Positions 10,184 to 23,500 are shown, numbered from the stretch's first letter. The stretch is DNA of 64,000 nucleotides from Posidonia oceanica (GCA_037176725.1 JAZBRS010000037.1:12418001-12482000); one strand, 5' to 3'. Translations and numbers: made by a program. Notes: generated by a model not told the origin, from the letters alone.

Positions 10184-13100
10184 TGTAGTAATCCCAGTGT
10201 TCGGATCGTCCATGCACGTTGCCAAAGCTCGCGTGCACCGATCGGAATCAGGCTCACTATTAGCGGCTATGTCCGAGAAGGAAGACCTAACTCGAAAACA
10301 TTTAAAAGAGAGAAAATGGGGAAAGAAAAGAAGAAGATAAGACAAAATCGGAGTCGCCACCAAGTCTATTAAATCGGGAGACAAGGAGAACCGGGGAAAT
10401 GCGTGAATAATCACGCAAAACCAAGCAAAAGATGCAATGCAAGGCAATGCAGAAGAAATAAGATGCAAATGAATGCAAATGATGTGACTCGTGCCTAGGA
10501 TAAGGGCAGATATGGTCATTGCGGGCCAAGAGAGGGTAAGGACTCCTGTTACGCGCGGGGAAGGTGTTAGGCACCCCCGACACGCCCGAGAATCGGTCTT
10601 TCTAGGCTTACGCTCGCATACGCAGGGAAATGCAGACTTTGAATGCCTAAGTGCCAATGAATGCCTATCTAGATGCTCAAAGGTGTGCTCTAAGTGAGGG
10701 AATGCAGTGCAGGAAAGTAAACGTGCAATCTAAGCGCTCAGCAACGCTGTCTGTGTTCCGAACCGGGCGAAACCTGGCTCGTGAGAACTCCAGGCAGTAA
10801 GCATCACTGCCCTATATGCAAATGCGGGCGATAAAACAAAACAGCGGGTGAAAATAGGCAATGCAAGCGACATGCAGAGGGAAACAACGTAAAACACGCG
10901 AAACGGTGCGAGACACGAAGCAAGAACGCAAAACGGTGCAAGAAACGAGGTTGTCACGCAAAACGATGCAAGAAACAGAACAAGAACGCGAAACGGGGCA
11001 AGAAAACCAAAGGGCACGCAAAACGGTGCAAGACGAAGAAGCGGCACGCAAAACGGTGCGAGAAAACAGAACCGCGCGCAAAACGGAGCAAGAAAACCAA
11101 AGGGCACGCAAAACGGTGCAAGACAAAGAAGCGGCACGCAAAACGGAGCGAGAAACCAAAGGGCACGCAAAACGGTGCAAGACAAAGAAGCGGCACGCAA
11201 AACGGAGCGAGAAAACTAATAGACACGCAAAACGGAGCAAGAAAACCAAAGGGCACGCAAAACGGCGCGAGACAAAGAAGCGGCACGCAAAACGGTGCGA
11301 GAAAACAGAACTGCGTGCAAAACGAAGCAAGAAAACCAAAGGGCACGCAAAACGGTGCAAGACAAAGAGGCAGGACGCAAAACGGTGCGAGAAAACAAGA
11401 CTGCACGCAAAACGAAGCAAGAAAACCAAAGGGCACGCAAAACGGTGCCAAAAACAACGAAGCAAAACCCCGGGAAAGCTATGCGGATGCTAAATGCAAG
11501 GAAGAGATCGGAAGAAACCAAAGAGAAGCAAAACAGTGTGTGTGTGGGAACAGACGCTGTTTAGGACCACACAGAGTAGGCGTGAAGACCTACAAAGGGG
11601 AGAGTGAGCAAACGGAGGGATTACCACCTCTTTGCGACCGTTTCCCACTAAACCGCTCCACGATCTGTCTCGCACGCTGCCCAAAGCTCGCGATGCGATC
11701 GGATCGTGGAAAAGGGGGAAGAAAGTCACATTAAGTGGCAAATCCAGGGAAAACGCAACACAAAACACCCAAGAGTACGCGAAACGGGGATCTGAGTTGA
11801 TAGACAGGAAGGGGAGGTCCTATTCTATATGCTCAAGGAGACAGAGAGCGAAAACAAAGCAATCGATGCAAATGGCATGTAGATGAATGCAATGCAGGGG
11901 TTCAGGAGGACATACCTGGAAATCCGGGAGTCTGATCTGAGATCTGTCTGGTCCATGCTGAAGAGTGCTTCGCTGCGGTCGCCTGGGTAGCTTACTTGAG
12001 AAGATCCAACGGCCGGATTGGAAGATATCGCAGCTTCAGAGCAGAAGGGCCAGAACAGGGGAGAAGAACAGATCTAGGTGTTCAGGAGGTCCTAGGAGTG
12101 TGCGAAAGGTCCTCCCAAGTGAAGGGGAGCTAGAAGTGCTTAGTGTGTGCAAGAGGATGCTAAAATGCAAAGCTAAATGGATGCAGAATGCATGCAAAAG
12201 CAAGAAGAAACAAGGGGGAGAAAATCTAGAAAAGACAGAGATCCAAATGCATTTCTGGAAAAGAAGAGGGGGCTAAATGCAAATTTTCGAAAAGGATGGG
12301 GCTTACAGGCGTGGGTTTTGAAAACAGGAGAGGGCAGAGGGTTATTTTGCAGAAGACTGAGCTCAGAATGCTATTTCGAAAAGAGGGTATGCATCAGAAG
12401 AAGTTTTGAAAGCAAGGGCAAAGCAAAATGCAATTTTGAAAAGAATCTGGGGTCTAAAGTGCAAATTTTCCAGAAAACAGGGTTCTGGGGAGTCTGGGAA
12501 TGCAAGTGGAGGGTCTACATGCAATTTTGTAAGCATAGGAGCTAAGGTGCAACTTTAGGGGCAAAACAGTCTTTTTACATAACTTCAAAGGATGCAAGGG
12601 CCTATGTGTCATTTTTAAATCATGCAAGAGTCAAACATGCAATTTTATATGCAGAATATGCTCTGGATTCATGGTCCGGGGACCGATATGCGATTTTTAA
12701 AAGATGCAGGGTTGAAAATGCAATGTAGTAAGCTAAAATGCATGCAAAATGGTTATTGTCCATTCAAAATGGACCTAAATGCAAAAATGCAAAACCAGAA
12801 GGCAAAATATGCAATGCAGTATGCAAAAATTAAAAATGAAACCTAAGTTTCTACAGTGCATGGACCTAAGTGCAAAATCAGAAAAACATGGGGATGCAGA
12901 ATGCAATTTGATATGGTAAAATGCATGCAATCAAATGGACTGATTTAAAACAAGACCTAAGTGCAAAAATTGAAAACCGAGGGACTAAAACATAAAAAAA
13001 AATTACAACCACACAGCACAGTAACAGGACCAAAATGAGAATACTGAAAAATAGGAATAAAATGAGCAATTTAGCATGATATTAAATTAGAAACTAAGCA

Positions 13101-16100
13101 ACTTAAATAAGCTAAGGACCAGAACGCAAAAATATAAAAACTTAAGGCAGAAATGTAATATTTGCAGAAAAATCTTATTACTGAGAAAATAAGGCTACAG
13201 TGCTCTGCCGGTGGTGGGAAGGTACTATAGCAGGGACCACCGGAGCTCAGCACCGCCGGCACAGGGCGCTCGCGGACGCGCAGGAGGGTGGAGGAGGCTG
13301 TCGGCGACCGTGCGGAGCTCCGGGGACCGCCGGGGCGGCGTTCCACTGGCTGGAACGTCCGGGAGACAGGTGGCCGGCGCCGGAGACGAAGAAATGACCG
13401 ACGAGATGCAGTTGGAGCAGGAGGGCCGGAGAACGGGTTCTGGTCGGCGAAAAAGCTTCAGAGGAGGGAGAGGGAGCCAAGGATGCAGGGAGTTACCTGT
13501 TTGGGCGGCTGAGGCGTCCTCCCGACCCAGGTGGGTTCCGCAGTTGCTGGCGGTGACCGTCTGGAGCGTGCAGGTCTCGTCAGCGGCTCGCGAGCGTCTG
13601 GGCCGACTCCACGCAACCCTCCGGAGCCTTCTGAATGGCTGGAGCGGAGGTTCGACGATCGGGGGAGCAGATGGCTGAAATGGGTGCTCTTCTGGTCATT
13701 CGGGGTGGGGAGAGCTGTCTGTCGCTCTTTGGCTCGAGTGGTGGCTTTTGGTGGATTGCTGGAGGTCCGGTGAGGGTGTGGAAGGGTTTAGATTGGACTT
13801 TGGAAGCTAGGTTTGGGAGATAGCTGGCGAGTGGATTTCTGGACAGAAAACGGCACAAGTGTTTGTAGTGGATTATCGGAGGTGTGGTGAGCTGTTCGGC
13901 TAAAAGATGGGTGGACTGAGAAGATGGAGTTCAGGTGAGTGGCTCCGAGGATTTTGGGCAGGTTTCAGGGACTGAGAAGGAGGGAATTTTCGGAGGAAGA
14001 GACGTTGGGTTCTGGTTGTGGTTTCAGGGTGTTCGGGGGTGGTTTCAAGGATGGCTTTTTTGTGGAATCGGAGGGAAGGGATCGCTGGATGTTGGTTGAG
14101 TTTTGGGGATCGATTTTGGGAGGGCTCTCCAGGTGTTCTCATCTCGGGTTGGCCGTGAAGTCAAGAGAAGAAAAATCTGGTTTTTCTGGGTGGATTTCAG
14201 AGGGAATTGGGGCTCTTCTCGCGCTGGGGATAGCACAGGAGTGGGTGGTCTCTCCGGGATGCTTCTGGGTGGTTTTTCTTCTCTTCTCCTCCTCCTCCCG
14301 TTCTGGCTCTACTGATCTCTCCTTTCTTTTCTTGCAGGTCTGTGGGATTGCGGCAATTAATTGCTGAGGAAGCGGTGGCAGGAGCACGGACACAAAGCGG
14401 CGCACGCCGGTCCGGTCCGGGCAGAAGGCGTGCGAGCGCAGGCCTGGCAGTGGCAGGGGCTGAAAATGGCAGGCGGCTCGCAGCAGAGGTCGCAGACACT
14501 GTAGGCGGGCACTGTGCGGAGGGAGGGAAGAAGAAGAGAACTGTAGGTTGCGGGCTGGGCCGCGGATTTGAAAAAAAAAAAGAAAAAAGGAAAACGGGCT
14601 GATGGGCCCAGTAGAGAAGAGAGAGAAAAAAAGATAGGAGGAGGAAGAGAAATGGAGGAGAAGAAAGCGGAGAAATAAATTAGGAAAAATAAAATAAAAA
14701 TAAGTAAAATAATAGTGTGATTGTGTTGTAGGTTAGGGTCTTGATAAAATTTTTTAATGACTGTTTTTAGGTTAATTAGTGTGGTTTAAAGGGGTTTCGG
14801 GCTTGATTAGGGTTTTAGGGTTTCTTTTGTTTTTTAATTCGTTTTCCACTTGATTAAGTGTTGTTAAGTCTTTTTTAAATTGTTCTTAAAATTGTGTTTT
14901 TCTTGTTAAGCATTTAGGATATTAATTAGGATTTTTAGGATTTATTTTCATATTAATTAGATTGGGTTTTGGGCTTTTTAATTCTAGCCTTTTTAGGGTT
15001 TTTCTTTCTTAAGCCTTTTGGTTAGGTTTTGATTTTTTATTTGTTAATTTTTCTTGATGTTTTTTAATTAGGTTTCTCTTGTTTGATTAAGTTTTGTTAA
15101 ATCTTTTTAATGTGTTTCTCATTTTCTTTTTAATTAAGTTCTTAAATTATTTTTCTTGGGTTTGTTAAGTTAAGCTTTTTTCTTTCATTAATTATTTATC
15201 CTAGTGTTTTTGCTTGTTTTACTTCTTCTTAGGGTCTGTTTTTTTTTAATTCTTTTGATAGAGTTTTCACTTTAGGTTGCTTTTGATTTTATTTCAGTTT
15301 TTCTTTGATTTTACAGTATTTTCTTTTAGTTTGTTTTGCATCTTTTAGTTTGCATGCTTGATTTTCTTTTTAGCTTGATTTAATTAGGTTTAAGTTTAAT
15401 TGTTTGTTTAATGTTTTTTAATTATTTTCCTTAGAGCTCTAATTTGTTTCTCTTATGTTTTGGAGTTTTACAGATTTTTAGGGCATTTTATGGATTTTAG
15501 CAAAAGAAAGAAAAGGAAAAGAGAAGGAGGAAGGAAATGGAAAAGGGAGAAATAAAAGGGAAAGAGATGAGTTGGAGGAAAATGATTTTTTTAAAATTCA
15601 GGGAAAAAGCTAAAAATAAAGTAAAAATAGGAATAAGATAGAGAAGGGATAGAAGCACAAAGAGGGCCCACAGCCAGGCAGGAAAAGGGGCAAGAAGGGG
15701 ATGAAAAGAGGGATGATAATCAGGAGAGAGAGAGGAGAGAGAAAACGATAATCCCAGAGAGAGAAAACGATAATTTGGACAAATGGAAGGCTTAGGAGTC
15801 TCGGAAAGGGGTGAAACTTGGCGAGTGGGTAGTCTAGGGTTTCTAGAGCTGGTTCTGAGGTTTTGGTTTAGTTCCAAGGAGGTTCTGGAGGGGTTTTAAG
15901 GTGTAGAAAAAGGGTAGTTTTGCCTAAGTTTCCTAGGGTTTTTGGGGGGGTTTTGGTTTGAAATTTTGCAGGCTTTTTGGTAGGTTTGCTAAGTCACCAA
16001 GGGTGAGTTTTCCTGTGGATTTTGGTCAGGTTTTGAGCTCGGAAAAGTGGGGTAATCCTAGGTTGAGTTTGGGCTTGTTTTGAGGGGAAAGAGGAAGAGA

Positions 16101-16185
16101 AAGGTGTGGGTTTGGGTCTAGATTCGGGTTCAGCAGCCACTAGAAGGTTCCGATCGATCCGGCCTGTCAAAATGGGGTGTCAACA
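10184..16185 (-). mobile_element. L3: solo Tat-type LTR, TSD AAAAC
   Basis: On the minus strand it begins TGTTGACACCCC (at 16185) and ends ATTACTACA (at 10184), 6002 bp. The flanks are AAAAC at 10179..10183 and AAAAC at 16186..16190. No internal region or second LTR is present, so it is a solo LTR left by LTR-LTR recombination. Landmarks are the hairpin GGTG/CACC at 10563..10575, the U5 motif at 10351..10361 and the minisatellite at about 10870..11460. Confidence 0.92.
10870..11460 (-). repeat. 30-bp LTR minisatellite (in L3), longest of the set
   Basis: About 20 copies around GCACGCAAAACGGTGCAAGA, alternating with AAAACCAAAGG or GACAAAGAAGCG variants in a partly higher-order order. Open frames of up to about 200 codons on both strands arise only from the repeat. 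Confidence 0.88.
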
Positions 16186-16249
16186 AAAACCTTATTGCAT
16201 TATTAAAAAAACCAGAGTCTTGTTTTTATTGCATCCAGGCCCTTAGGTT

Positions 16250-16625
16250 TGCATATTCATTGCATTTAGGTCCCTGGCTTTGCATTTAGTTGCATCTAGG
16301 TCCCTATCTTTTCAAAATCATTGCATTTAGGTCCTTAGCTTTGCATTTAGTTGCATCCAGGCCCCTAACTTTTCAAAATCATTGTATTTAGGTCCCTGGC
16401 TTTGCATTTAGTTGCATCCAGGTCCCTATCTTTTCAAAATCATTGCATTTGGGTCCCTGGCTTTGCATTTAGTTGCATCCAGGTCCCTATCTTTTCAAAA
16501 TCATTGCATTTAGGTCTTTGGCTTTGCATTTAGTTGTATCCAGGTCCCTAACTTTTCAAAATCATCACATTTAGGCCCCTGACTTTCAAAATAATTGCAT
16601 CTAGGTCCCTAGGTTTGCATGTTAA
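16250..16625 (+). repeat. 61-bp tandem repeat in L2
   Basis: About six copies of a 61-bp unit built from GCATTTAGGTCCCTGGCTTT and TTGCATCCAGGTCCCTA, ending TTTTCAAAATCA. It is a locally amplified form of the ATTGCATTTTAGG-type motif spread over the R/U5 part of all these LTRs. Confidence 0.85.
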
Positions 16626-18283
16626 TTACATTTAGGTCATTTTCTTGCATTTTTACATGCATTGCACCCATACATCATTGCACCCATACATCATTGCACT
16701 TAGCACCTTAGCACACTTTTAAGCACCTTTAGCTCCCTTGTATGTGGGAGGCCTTGTTCTGCACACCCCTAGGGACTTTTTGCACTTAGATCCCTTCCTT
16801 TCCCTGGTTCTTGGGTCTTCTGATCTTGAGGCCTGTGCAACTCCCGATTGGACCGCTGGATCTTCACAACCAAGCTACCTGGATCCTCCTGGTGGTGTGG
16901 ACTTCCATGTTGACCAAGTTTACCTCCGATTAGGCCTTAGATGTCTAAGGTAAGTCCTTTTGAACCACTGCATAGCATTTTGTTGCACATCACTTGCATT
17001 GCATTGCATGCATTGTTTTCGCACCGCGTTTTCCATGCATGTAGATTAGGACTTCCCCTCTCGCCTATCCACTCTATTTCCTCTTTTCGCATTTTCTTAG
17101 TGTCTTTGGGTTGAGTTCTCCTTGGACTCGCTACTGATTGCGACCTTCTTCCCCCTTTTCCACGATCCGATTGCACCGCGAGCTTTTGGCAGTGCGCGAG
17201 ACACATCGTGGGACGATTTAGCGGGAAACAGTCACAGGATAGTGGTGATCCCTCTGCTTGCTTTCTTTCCCCCTTGTAGATCATCACACTTGCATTGCGT
17301 GGTTCTTAAGCAGTGTTTGTTTTCACACTTACACCGCTTGCCTCTTCTTACTTCTTTTATTCTTCCCCTTTGCATGTTTTACATCTGTATTGCGCGGTTT
17401 TTACGATGTTTTGTTTCTGCCCTTGCATCGCCTATTTTCCTTCGCTTTTGCATTGTTTTTGTACCTACTCTTGTTTTTCTTTGCCGTTACACCATTTTGC
17501 GTGCCTGCTTCGTTTCTTGCACCGTTTAACATGCCTGCTTCATTTCTTGCACCGTTTTGCGTGTCTGCTCTCGTTTCTAACACCGTTTTACGTGTTTGAC
17601 GTTGTTTTCCTTTGCATGTCGCCTGTATTGCCTGGTTTTACTGATGTTTTGTTTTATTGCCTGCATTTGCATATAGGACTGTGATGCTTACTACCTGGAG
17701 TTCTCACAGACCTGGGTTCACCCAGTTCGGAACACAGACAGCGTTGCTGAGCGCTTAGATTGCACGTTTAATTACTTGCATGCATTTCATCACTTAGAAC
17801 CCACCTTTGGGCATTCAATTAGGCATTCAAAGTATGCATTTCCCTGCGTATGCGAGTGTAAGCCTAGAAAGACCGATTCTCGGGCGTGTCGGGGGTGCCT
17901 AACACCTTCCTCGCACGTAACAGGAGTCCTTGCCCTTTCTCATGGCCCGTAATGGCCATATTGCCCTTATCCTAGGCACGAGTCACATCATTGCATCTCA
18001 TTGCATCCCATTTCATCTGCTTTGCTTTGCATTGCATCTTTTGCTTGGATTTGCATGTTTATTCACGCATTTCCCTGGTTTTCCTTGTCTCCTGACTTAA
18101 TAGACACGGTGGCGACTCTGATTTGTCTTATCTTCTTCTTTTCTTTCCTTTTTTCCATTTTTTAAGTGTTTTCGAGTTAAGTCTCCCTTCTCGGACATAG
18201 CCGCTAATAGTGAACTTGATTTCGATCGGTGCACGCGAGCTTTGGCATCGTGCATGGACGATCCGAACACCGGGATTACTACA

Positions 18284-19530
18284 ACTAGTTAATACAGACT
18301 TGATTAAATAAAGGGAAAATAAATAGGAAAAGAAACAGTCTGTGCCTGCAACCTTGTGAACAGTAATATATATAATCCCTGCAATCAAGGCTTTGAAATG
18401 AAGCATTTTTTTTTTCTATATTCGCCTATATTACAGGCGGCCAAACAAGTCACCGGTTTCACCGGCGGCTGAGCGAGGCGCCTTCTGAATAGGCGTCTAC
18501 GCCTCTGTTCAGTCAGCAAACCAGGTCTGTCTTGGACAGACCACGCAACAGTCAGGAAAATTAAAAGAAACAGGTTGCTAACAGTGCGTTGCTTTTACTT
18601 GTTTAAGTGTTTAATTAATGGATTGATTAATTAAACCTACGTGCGTGTCACAAGTAACTGGGATTTTTGCTTTCAGGTACTCCTCCTTGACCTTCTTTAG
18701 GGTCCACCAAGAGGGCCTAGATGGGGAGCTTGTCTCTCTAAAGAGGGACCCTCCACCTATGATTCTGTCCTTAGGTTCGGCACTTAATCAAACCACAAAA
18801 CAGTAAATAAACATAAAATATTAAAGTGCAAGTATCTACTAAGGGTTATTTTTGACTCAGGGAGAAAGAGGAGTAAAAAATAACTACTTAGGACACCTCA
18901 AGATCCTGATCTAGCTATCACAATTAACATTGAGTATGGGAGAGTGACTTGCACTGGCCCGGGTTCGCTCAGGTTAATTGTTCTAACTAGAGGAAGATTT
19001 CCTCAAGGAACTTGTACTTTAATATATAAACGAATGAGTTTCCACCTTAAGGGTGGACACAAGCAAACCTAGAAATCGTTAAAAAAAACTAAAACACAGT
19101 GGACAGGAAGAGTTGTTTTTAAATTTTTTTATTATTTTACTGTAGATCTAAAAATACAGCACAAATTACAAAAAACAGTAATAATCTGCAGTATAAACAG
19201 ACTCAGGATGTGTTGCTTGTTACAGTGGCGCCCTGTTAGTCACCTCCTGGAGGTGCGACTTGGACAGGCGCTCCTTGGACGGGCGGCTTAGTGCCAAAGT
19301 CTCCTGACCTTAGTAAAATAGTCCCAGCTGTCGAAGCTAGGGGTTTTACTAACGTCAGAAATAGTAAAAAAAAACAACAAAAAGTTTGGGGTATCGTGAA
19401 AAACCTACTCGCACGATTTCTAAACTGAAAACAACACTTAGATCTACAAAATAAAAGGGAAGAAGGAAAAGGATTTGCTTACATTACACGGAGGTTGGCT
19501 GAAATCGAGTCCCACCGTGATCGCCACTTC
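18284..19530 (-). other. Element G: 5' leader (internal region), truncated by element A
   Basis: No coding sequence is seen. On the minus strand this follows the proposed PBS of G (near 19507..19526). It contains inverted repeats in the style of G's LTR array, for example CGCCT-atattac-AGGCG at 18423..18439 and CACCTCC-t-GGAGGTG near 19240..19255. I infer that it belongs to G and that element A (TSD ACTAG) was inserted into it. The rest of G would then lie upstream of A, off-window. Confidence 0.5.
19507..19526 (-). other. Candidate primer-binding site of element G
   Basis: The minus strand reads TGGCGATCACGGTGGGACTC a few bases after a possible LTR end, CATCCACA. It begins TGGCGA like arginine-tRNA PBSs but does not match one well. 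Weak support. Confidence 0.3.
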
Positions 19531-20150
19531 TGTGGATGTGGATTTGGGGGGGTGTTTAAGAAGATGACTGCGTCTCCACGTCCGTCGTCAACTTTTGTTG
19601 TGATTGCCACTCGCCTTTGGGTAAACAAGACACCTTGGGGAGAGATGATGAAGCTGTGAGTACTCGAATCACTAGATCGACGACAGGATGTCGTCCAGCA
19701 GCTCCTTCATGTTATGTAAGCAATTTCCTTTCCTTCAAAACAAATGAAAATAAAAGATGTAGATTAGTTCAAGTGTAGTAAATGTTAATAAATGTAGACA
19801 GAAAATAACATAAGCAATAAATCCTAATACCAACCGGGGGTTGCTCCCCGCATGCATATGCTATGGGTCCTATTTTAAGGAATGCAATATGAAATGGGAA
19901 ATTAGATTGGAAGAATACTCCCTTCACCCTCATGCTGTTTGCAGTGGAGTAGAAGTGGAGGCACCGTCGGAGCTCTGGCTTGGCTCAGGATCTCTGGGAT
20001 CGAAGATAGAAGCTTAGGTTGGTGACCACTTGAGGATAGGAGATAGAGTTTCTGGATTGGAAATCTAGCTCTCTGAAGGTGGCTCACAAAACTGACAGGG
20101 CTTTGCCTCTCTCTAGAATTTCGACCCACCCTCAAACATTGACCCATGGG

Positions 20151-20161
20151 GTCTATTTATA
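20151..20161 (-). promoter_or_regulatory. TATA box of element G LTR
   Basis: The minus strand reads TATAAATAGAC, a near-ideal plant TATA box. It lies about 930 nt into the G LTR once element B is removed, a suitable place for the U3/R boundary. Confidence 0.55.
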
Positions 20162-20216
20162 GACTCCAAGCGGTGTGGGTGGTTAACACATAGAAATTTC
20201 TAGAAAAAGTGGCAGT

Positions 20217-20532
20217 TATGGCCAGTCGCCGCATGGGTAGGCGACTAAGGCTAGCAACCGCCCAATCAAACGTGTGGAAAATTGTAGAAATTTGGTTGAT
20301 AGAGGCCATGATCGTTAGTCGTCGGTTTGGTTGGCACCTAGCAGTCAAAGGGATCGTGGGAAATAACCGTAGGAGTTCCGCGACCGTTAGTCGCCTATTA
20401 GGTTGGCGCCTAGCTGTCGAGGGGATCGTGGGACACAACCGCCAAAAATAACCGTTCGATTCGGTTAACGGAGCCCACGATAGTTAGTTGCCTCCCTAGT
20501 TGGCGCCTAACTTAGTTGCCTCCCCAGCTGGC
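20217..20532 (-). repeat. Hairpin-repeat array in G LTR, left part
   Basis: Units contain inverted repeats with 9-nt loops, for example AGTCGCC-gcatgggta-GGCGACT at 20224..20246. The array continues after element B at 48546..48765, where the stem is AGTTGCC / GGCAACT. Period is near 28 bp in the regular part. Confidence 0.8.
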
Positions 20533-23500
20533 TGTAGCGATCCCGATCGGAATCAGGCTCGCTATTTAGCGGCGATTGGATCCGAGGAAGAGGCTCAACT
20601 CGAAAACACTTAAAATCGAGGAGAAAAAGGAAAGATAAGACAAATCAGAGTCGCCACCACGTCTATTAACGGAAGACGAGGAAAACCGGGGTAATGCGTG
20701 AATTAACGCGCAAAATCGAGCAATAAATGCAAAGCAAAGCGATGCAAAGGAAAACAAATGCAAGCAAATGCAAATGAGATGACTCTAGCCTAAGATAAGG
20801 GCAGTATGGTCTTTGCGGGCCAGAAGACAGGGTAAGGACTCCTGTTACGCGCGGGGAAGGTGTTAGGCACCCCCGACACGCTCGAAAATCGGTCTTTCTA
20901 GGCTTACGCTCGCATACGCAGGGAAATGCAGGATTGAATGCCTATGTGCCTATAAATGCCTAAATGAATGCTCAAGGTGTGCTCTAAGTGGGAAGAAACA
21001 AAGCAAGGAAGTAAACGTGCTCTCTAAATGCTCAGCTACGCTGTCTGTGTTCCGAACCAGGCGGGACCTAGCTCGTGAGAACTCCAGGCAGTAAGCATCA
21101 CCGCCCTATATGCAAATGCAGGCGAAAAAGCAAAACAGCGAGGAAACCATGCAATGCAATCGACATGCAAGGGAAAACTGCGTAAAACACGCAAAACTAG
21201 ACGAGAAAAGAGCAAGGTACACAGAACGGAGCGAAAGAATAAAATCGGCACGCAAAACAAGCGAGAAAGCAAGACAGCACGCAAAACGAGACAAGAGAGC
21301 AGGAAGGCACGCAAAACGGGACGAGAAAACAGAATGGCACGCAAAACGGAGCGAAAGAATAAAATCGGCACGCAAAACAGGTGAGAAAGCAAGGCAGCGC
21401 GCAAAACAAGGCAAGAAAACAGGAGGGCACGCAAAACGGTGCCAAAACAGCGAAGCAAAAACCTCGGAAAAGCCATGCAAATGCAAGAATGCAGAAAAAG
21501 GCTAGAAGAGGCCAAAGGGGAGGCAAAACAACGTGTGTGTAAGAACAGACGTCGTTTAGGACCACTCAGAGTAGGTGTGAAGACCTACGGAGGGGATAGT
21601 GTGCAAACGGAGGGATTACCACCTCTTTGCGACTATTTCCCGCTGAACCGTTCCACGGTGTGTCTCGCACGCTGCCCAAAGCTCGCGATGCGATCGGATC
21701 GTGGAAAAGTGGGAAGAAAGTCACATTAAATGGCAAATCCAGGAAGAACGCAACACAAAACACACGGGGAAACGCGAAACGAGGATCTGAATTGACAAGC
21801 AGGAAGGGGAAGTCCTATTCTACATGGTCAAAGAGACAGAAAGCAAAAACGAGGAAAACTGTGCAAATGGCATGCAAATGTAATGCAGGGGTTCAGGAGG
21901 ACATACCTGGAAATCCGGGAGCCTGATCTGAGATCTGTCTGGTCCATGCTGAAGAGCGCTTCACTGCGGTCGCCTGGGCAGATTACTTGAGAAGATCCAA
22001 CGGCTGGATTGGAAGATATCGCAGCTCCAAGGCAGAAGGGCCAGAATAGGGGAGAAGAACAGATCTAGGTGTTCGGGAGGTCCTAGGGATGTGTAAAAGG
22101 TCCTCCCAAGTGAAAGGGAGCTAAAAGTGCTTGGTGTGTGCAAAGGGGATGCTAATATGCAAGACTAGATGAATGCAGGATGCATGCAAAAGTAAGAAAA
22201 AGCAAAGAGAAGTAACTGGGAAAAACCAGGAGTTCAGAAGGCATTTTGGAAAAGAAAAGGGGCTAAAAATGTAAATTTTCCAGAAAACAGGGGTCCATGG
22301 GAAAGGATTTTGAAAACAGGGGAGGACAGAGGTCTATTTTGCAAGAAACTAGGCTCAGAAAGGTGTTTTGAAAAGAGGGTATGCTTTGAAAGAGGTTTTA
22401 AAAGCAGAAAGGGATCAGAAAGCAACTTTAAGAAAACTGGGGTCTAAAATGTAAATTTTCCAGAAAACAAGGTTCCAGGGAGTCTGGGAATACTAGTGGA
22501 AGGTCTATATGCAATTTGGTAGGCATAGGGGCTAGAATGCAACCTAGGGGCAAAATGGTCTTTTCACATGATTTTTTAAAAGATGCAAGGACCTATGTGT
22601 GATTTTGAAATTATGCAGGGGCAAAAATGCAATTTAATATGGAAAACATGCTCTGAAATTACTGACCATGGACTGATATGCAATTTTTTGAAAATGCAAG
22701 GTTGAAAATGCAATGCAATAAGCTAAAATGTATGCAAAATGATTACTGTGCATTTAAAAAGGACCTATATGCAAAAATGAAAAAACAGAGGGGCAAAAGT
22801 GCAATGCAGTATGCAAAAAACAAAAATAAAAGCTAAGTTCCTACAGTGCATGGACCTACATGCAAAATCAGAAACATGCAGGGACTTAGAATGCAATGCA
22901 GTATGGTAAAATGAATGCAATTAAATTAACTGATTTAAGACAGGACCTATGTGCAAAAATTGAAAACAGAGGGACTAAACTGCAAAATTAAATAACAGCA
23001 CAGCACAGTAACAGGACTAAAAGGCAAATATAGAAAAGCAAGAATAAGAATTGCAATTTAGCATGGTTTTTAATTAAAAACTAAGCATATTAAATGAACA
23101 GAGGACTGAAGTGCAAAAATTGAAAAACTTAAGGCAGATATGCAATATTTACACCTAAAACTATATAACAAAAGAAATAAATGAACAGTAGCTCGTCGAC
23201 GGCGACGAGCACTGTAGCAGAAAGCTTCCAGAGCTCGTGGCCGCCGACAGGGGAGGCTGAGGATGCGTGGGACTGGCGGAGGGCGTGGCCGGCGACCGTG
23301 CGGAGCTCAGGGAACCAACCGGGGACCTTCCTGCTGGTCAGAGCGTCCGGAGGAACAGCAGCCGGCGCCGGAGAAGAGACGCTGTCCGGCGAGTCGAGGA
23401 CAGAGCAGGAGGACCGGAAAATCTATTCTAAAGGCTGGGGAAGCAAGAGAAGAAGAAGAGGAAGCTAAGGGAAGCAATGGTTACCTTTTTCCGCGCCTGA

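Larger units (their letters stand above)
6404..18283 (+). repeat. L2: 3' LTR of element A, split by solo LTR L3
   Basis: It starts TGTAGACACCCC at 6404 directly after the polypurine tract and ends ATTACTACA at 18283. It is interrupted at 10183/10184 by L3, and 16186..16190 repeats the target AAAAC. Without L3 and the duplicate TSD the LTR is 5873 bp. The 5 bp after it, ACTAG (18284..18288), should recur upstream of A's 5' LTR, off-window. The GGTG/CACC hairpin is at 17894..17906 and the U5 motif GGTGGCGACTC at 18108..18118. Confidence 0.85.
19531..20532 (-). repeat. Element G LTR, left segment (interrupted by B)
   Basis: On the minus strand the LTR starts TGTAGATATCCC at 49108, runs to 48546, is interrupted by element B, and resumes at 20532. 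The TSD CTGGC at 20528..20532 and 48546..48550 proves the join. The proposed LTR end near 19531 is an inference from the PBS-like motif. A TATAAATAGAC promoter motif lies at 20151..20161 and a hairpin array at 20217..20532. Confidence 0.6.

Noticed and set aside
10812..11493. Long open frames (about 150-220 codons) in the LTR minisatellites on both strands
   Set aside because: They occur in several frames at once because the unit is 30 bp. The translations are Lys/Arg/Thr or Phe/Leu/Cys repeats with no domain.
13071..14602. GC-rich frames in L3 (and 23181..24581, 45410..46810, 54863..56337) as host exons
   Set aside because: They recur at the same place in every LTR, in no consistent frame and with no recognisable domain. 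They are U3/R sequence.
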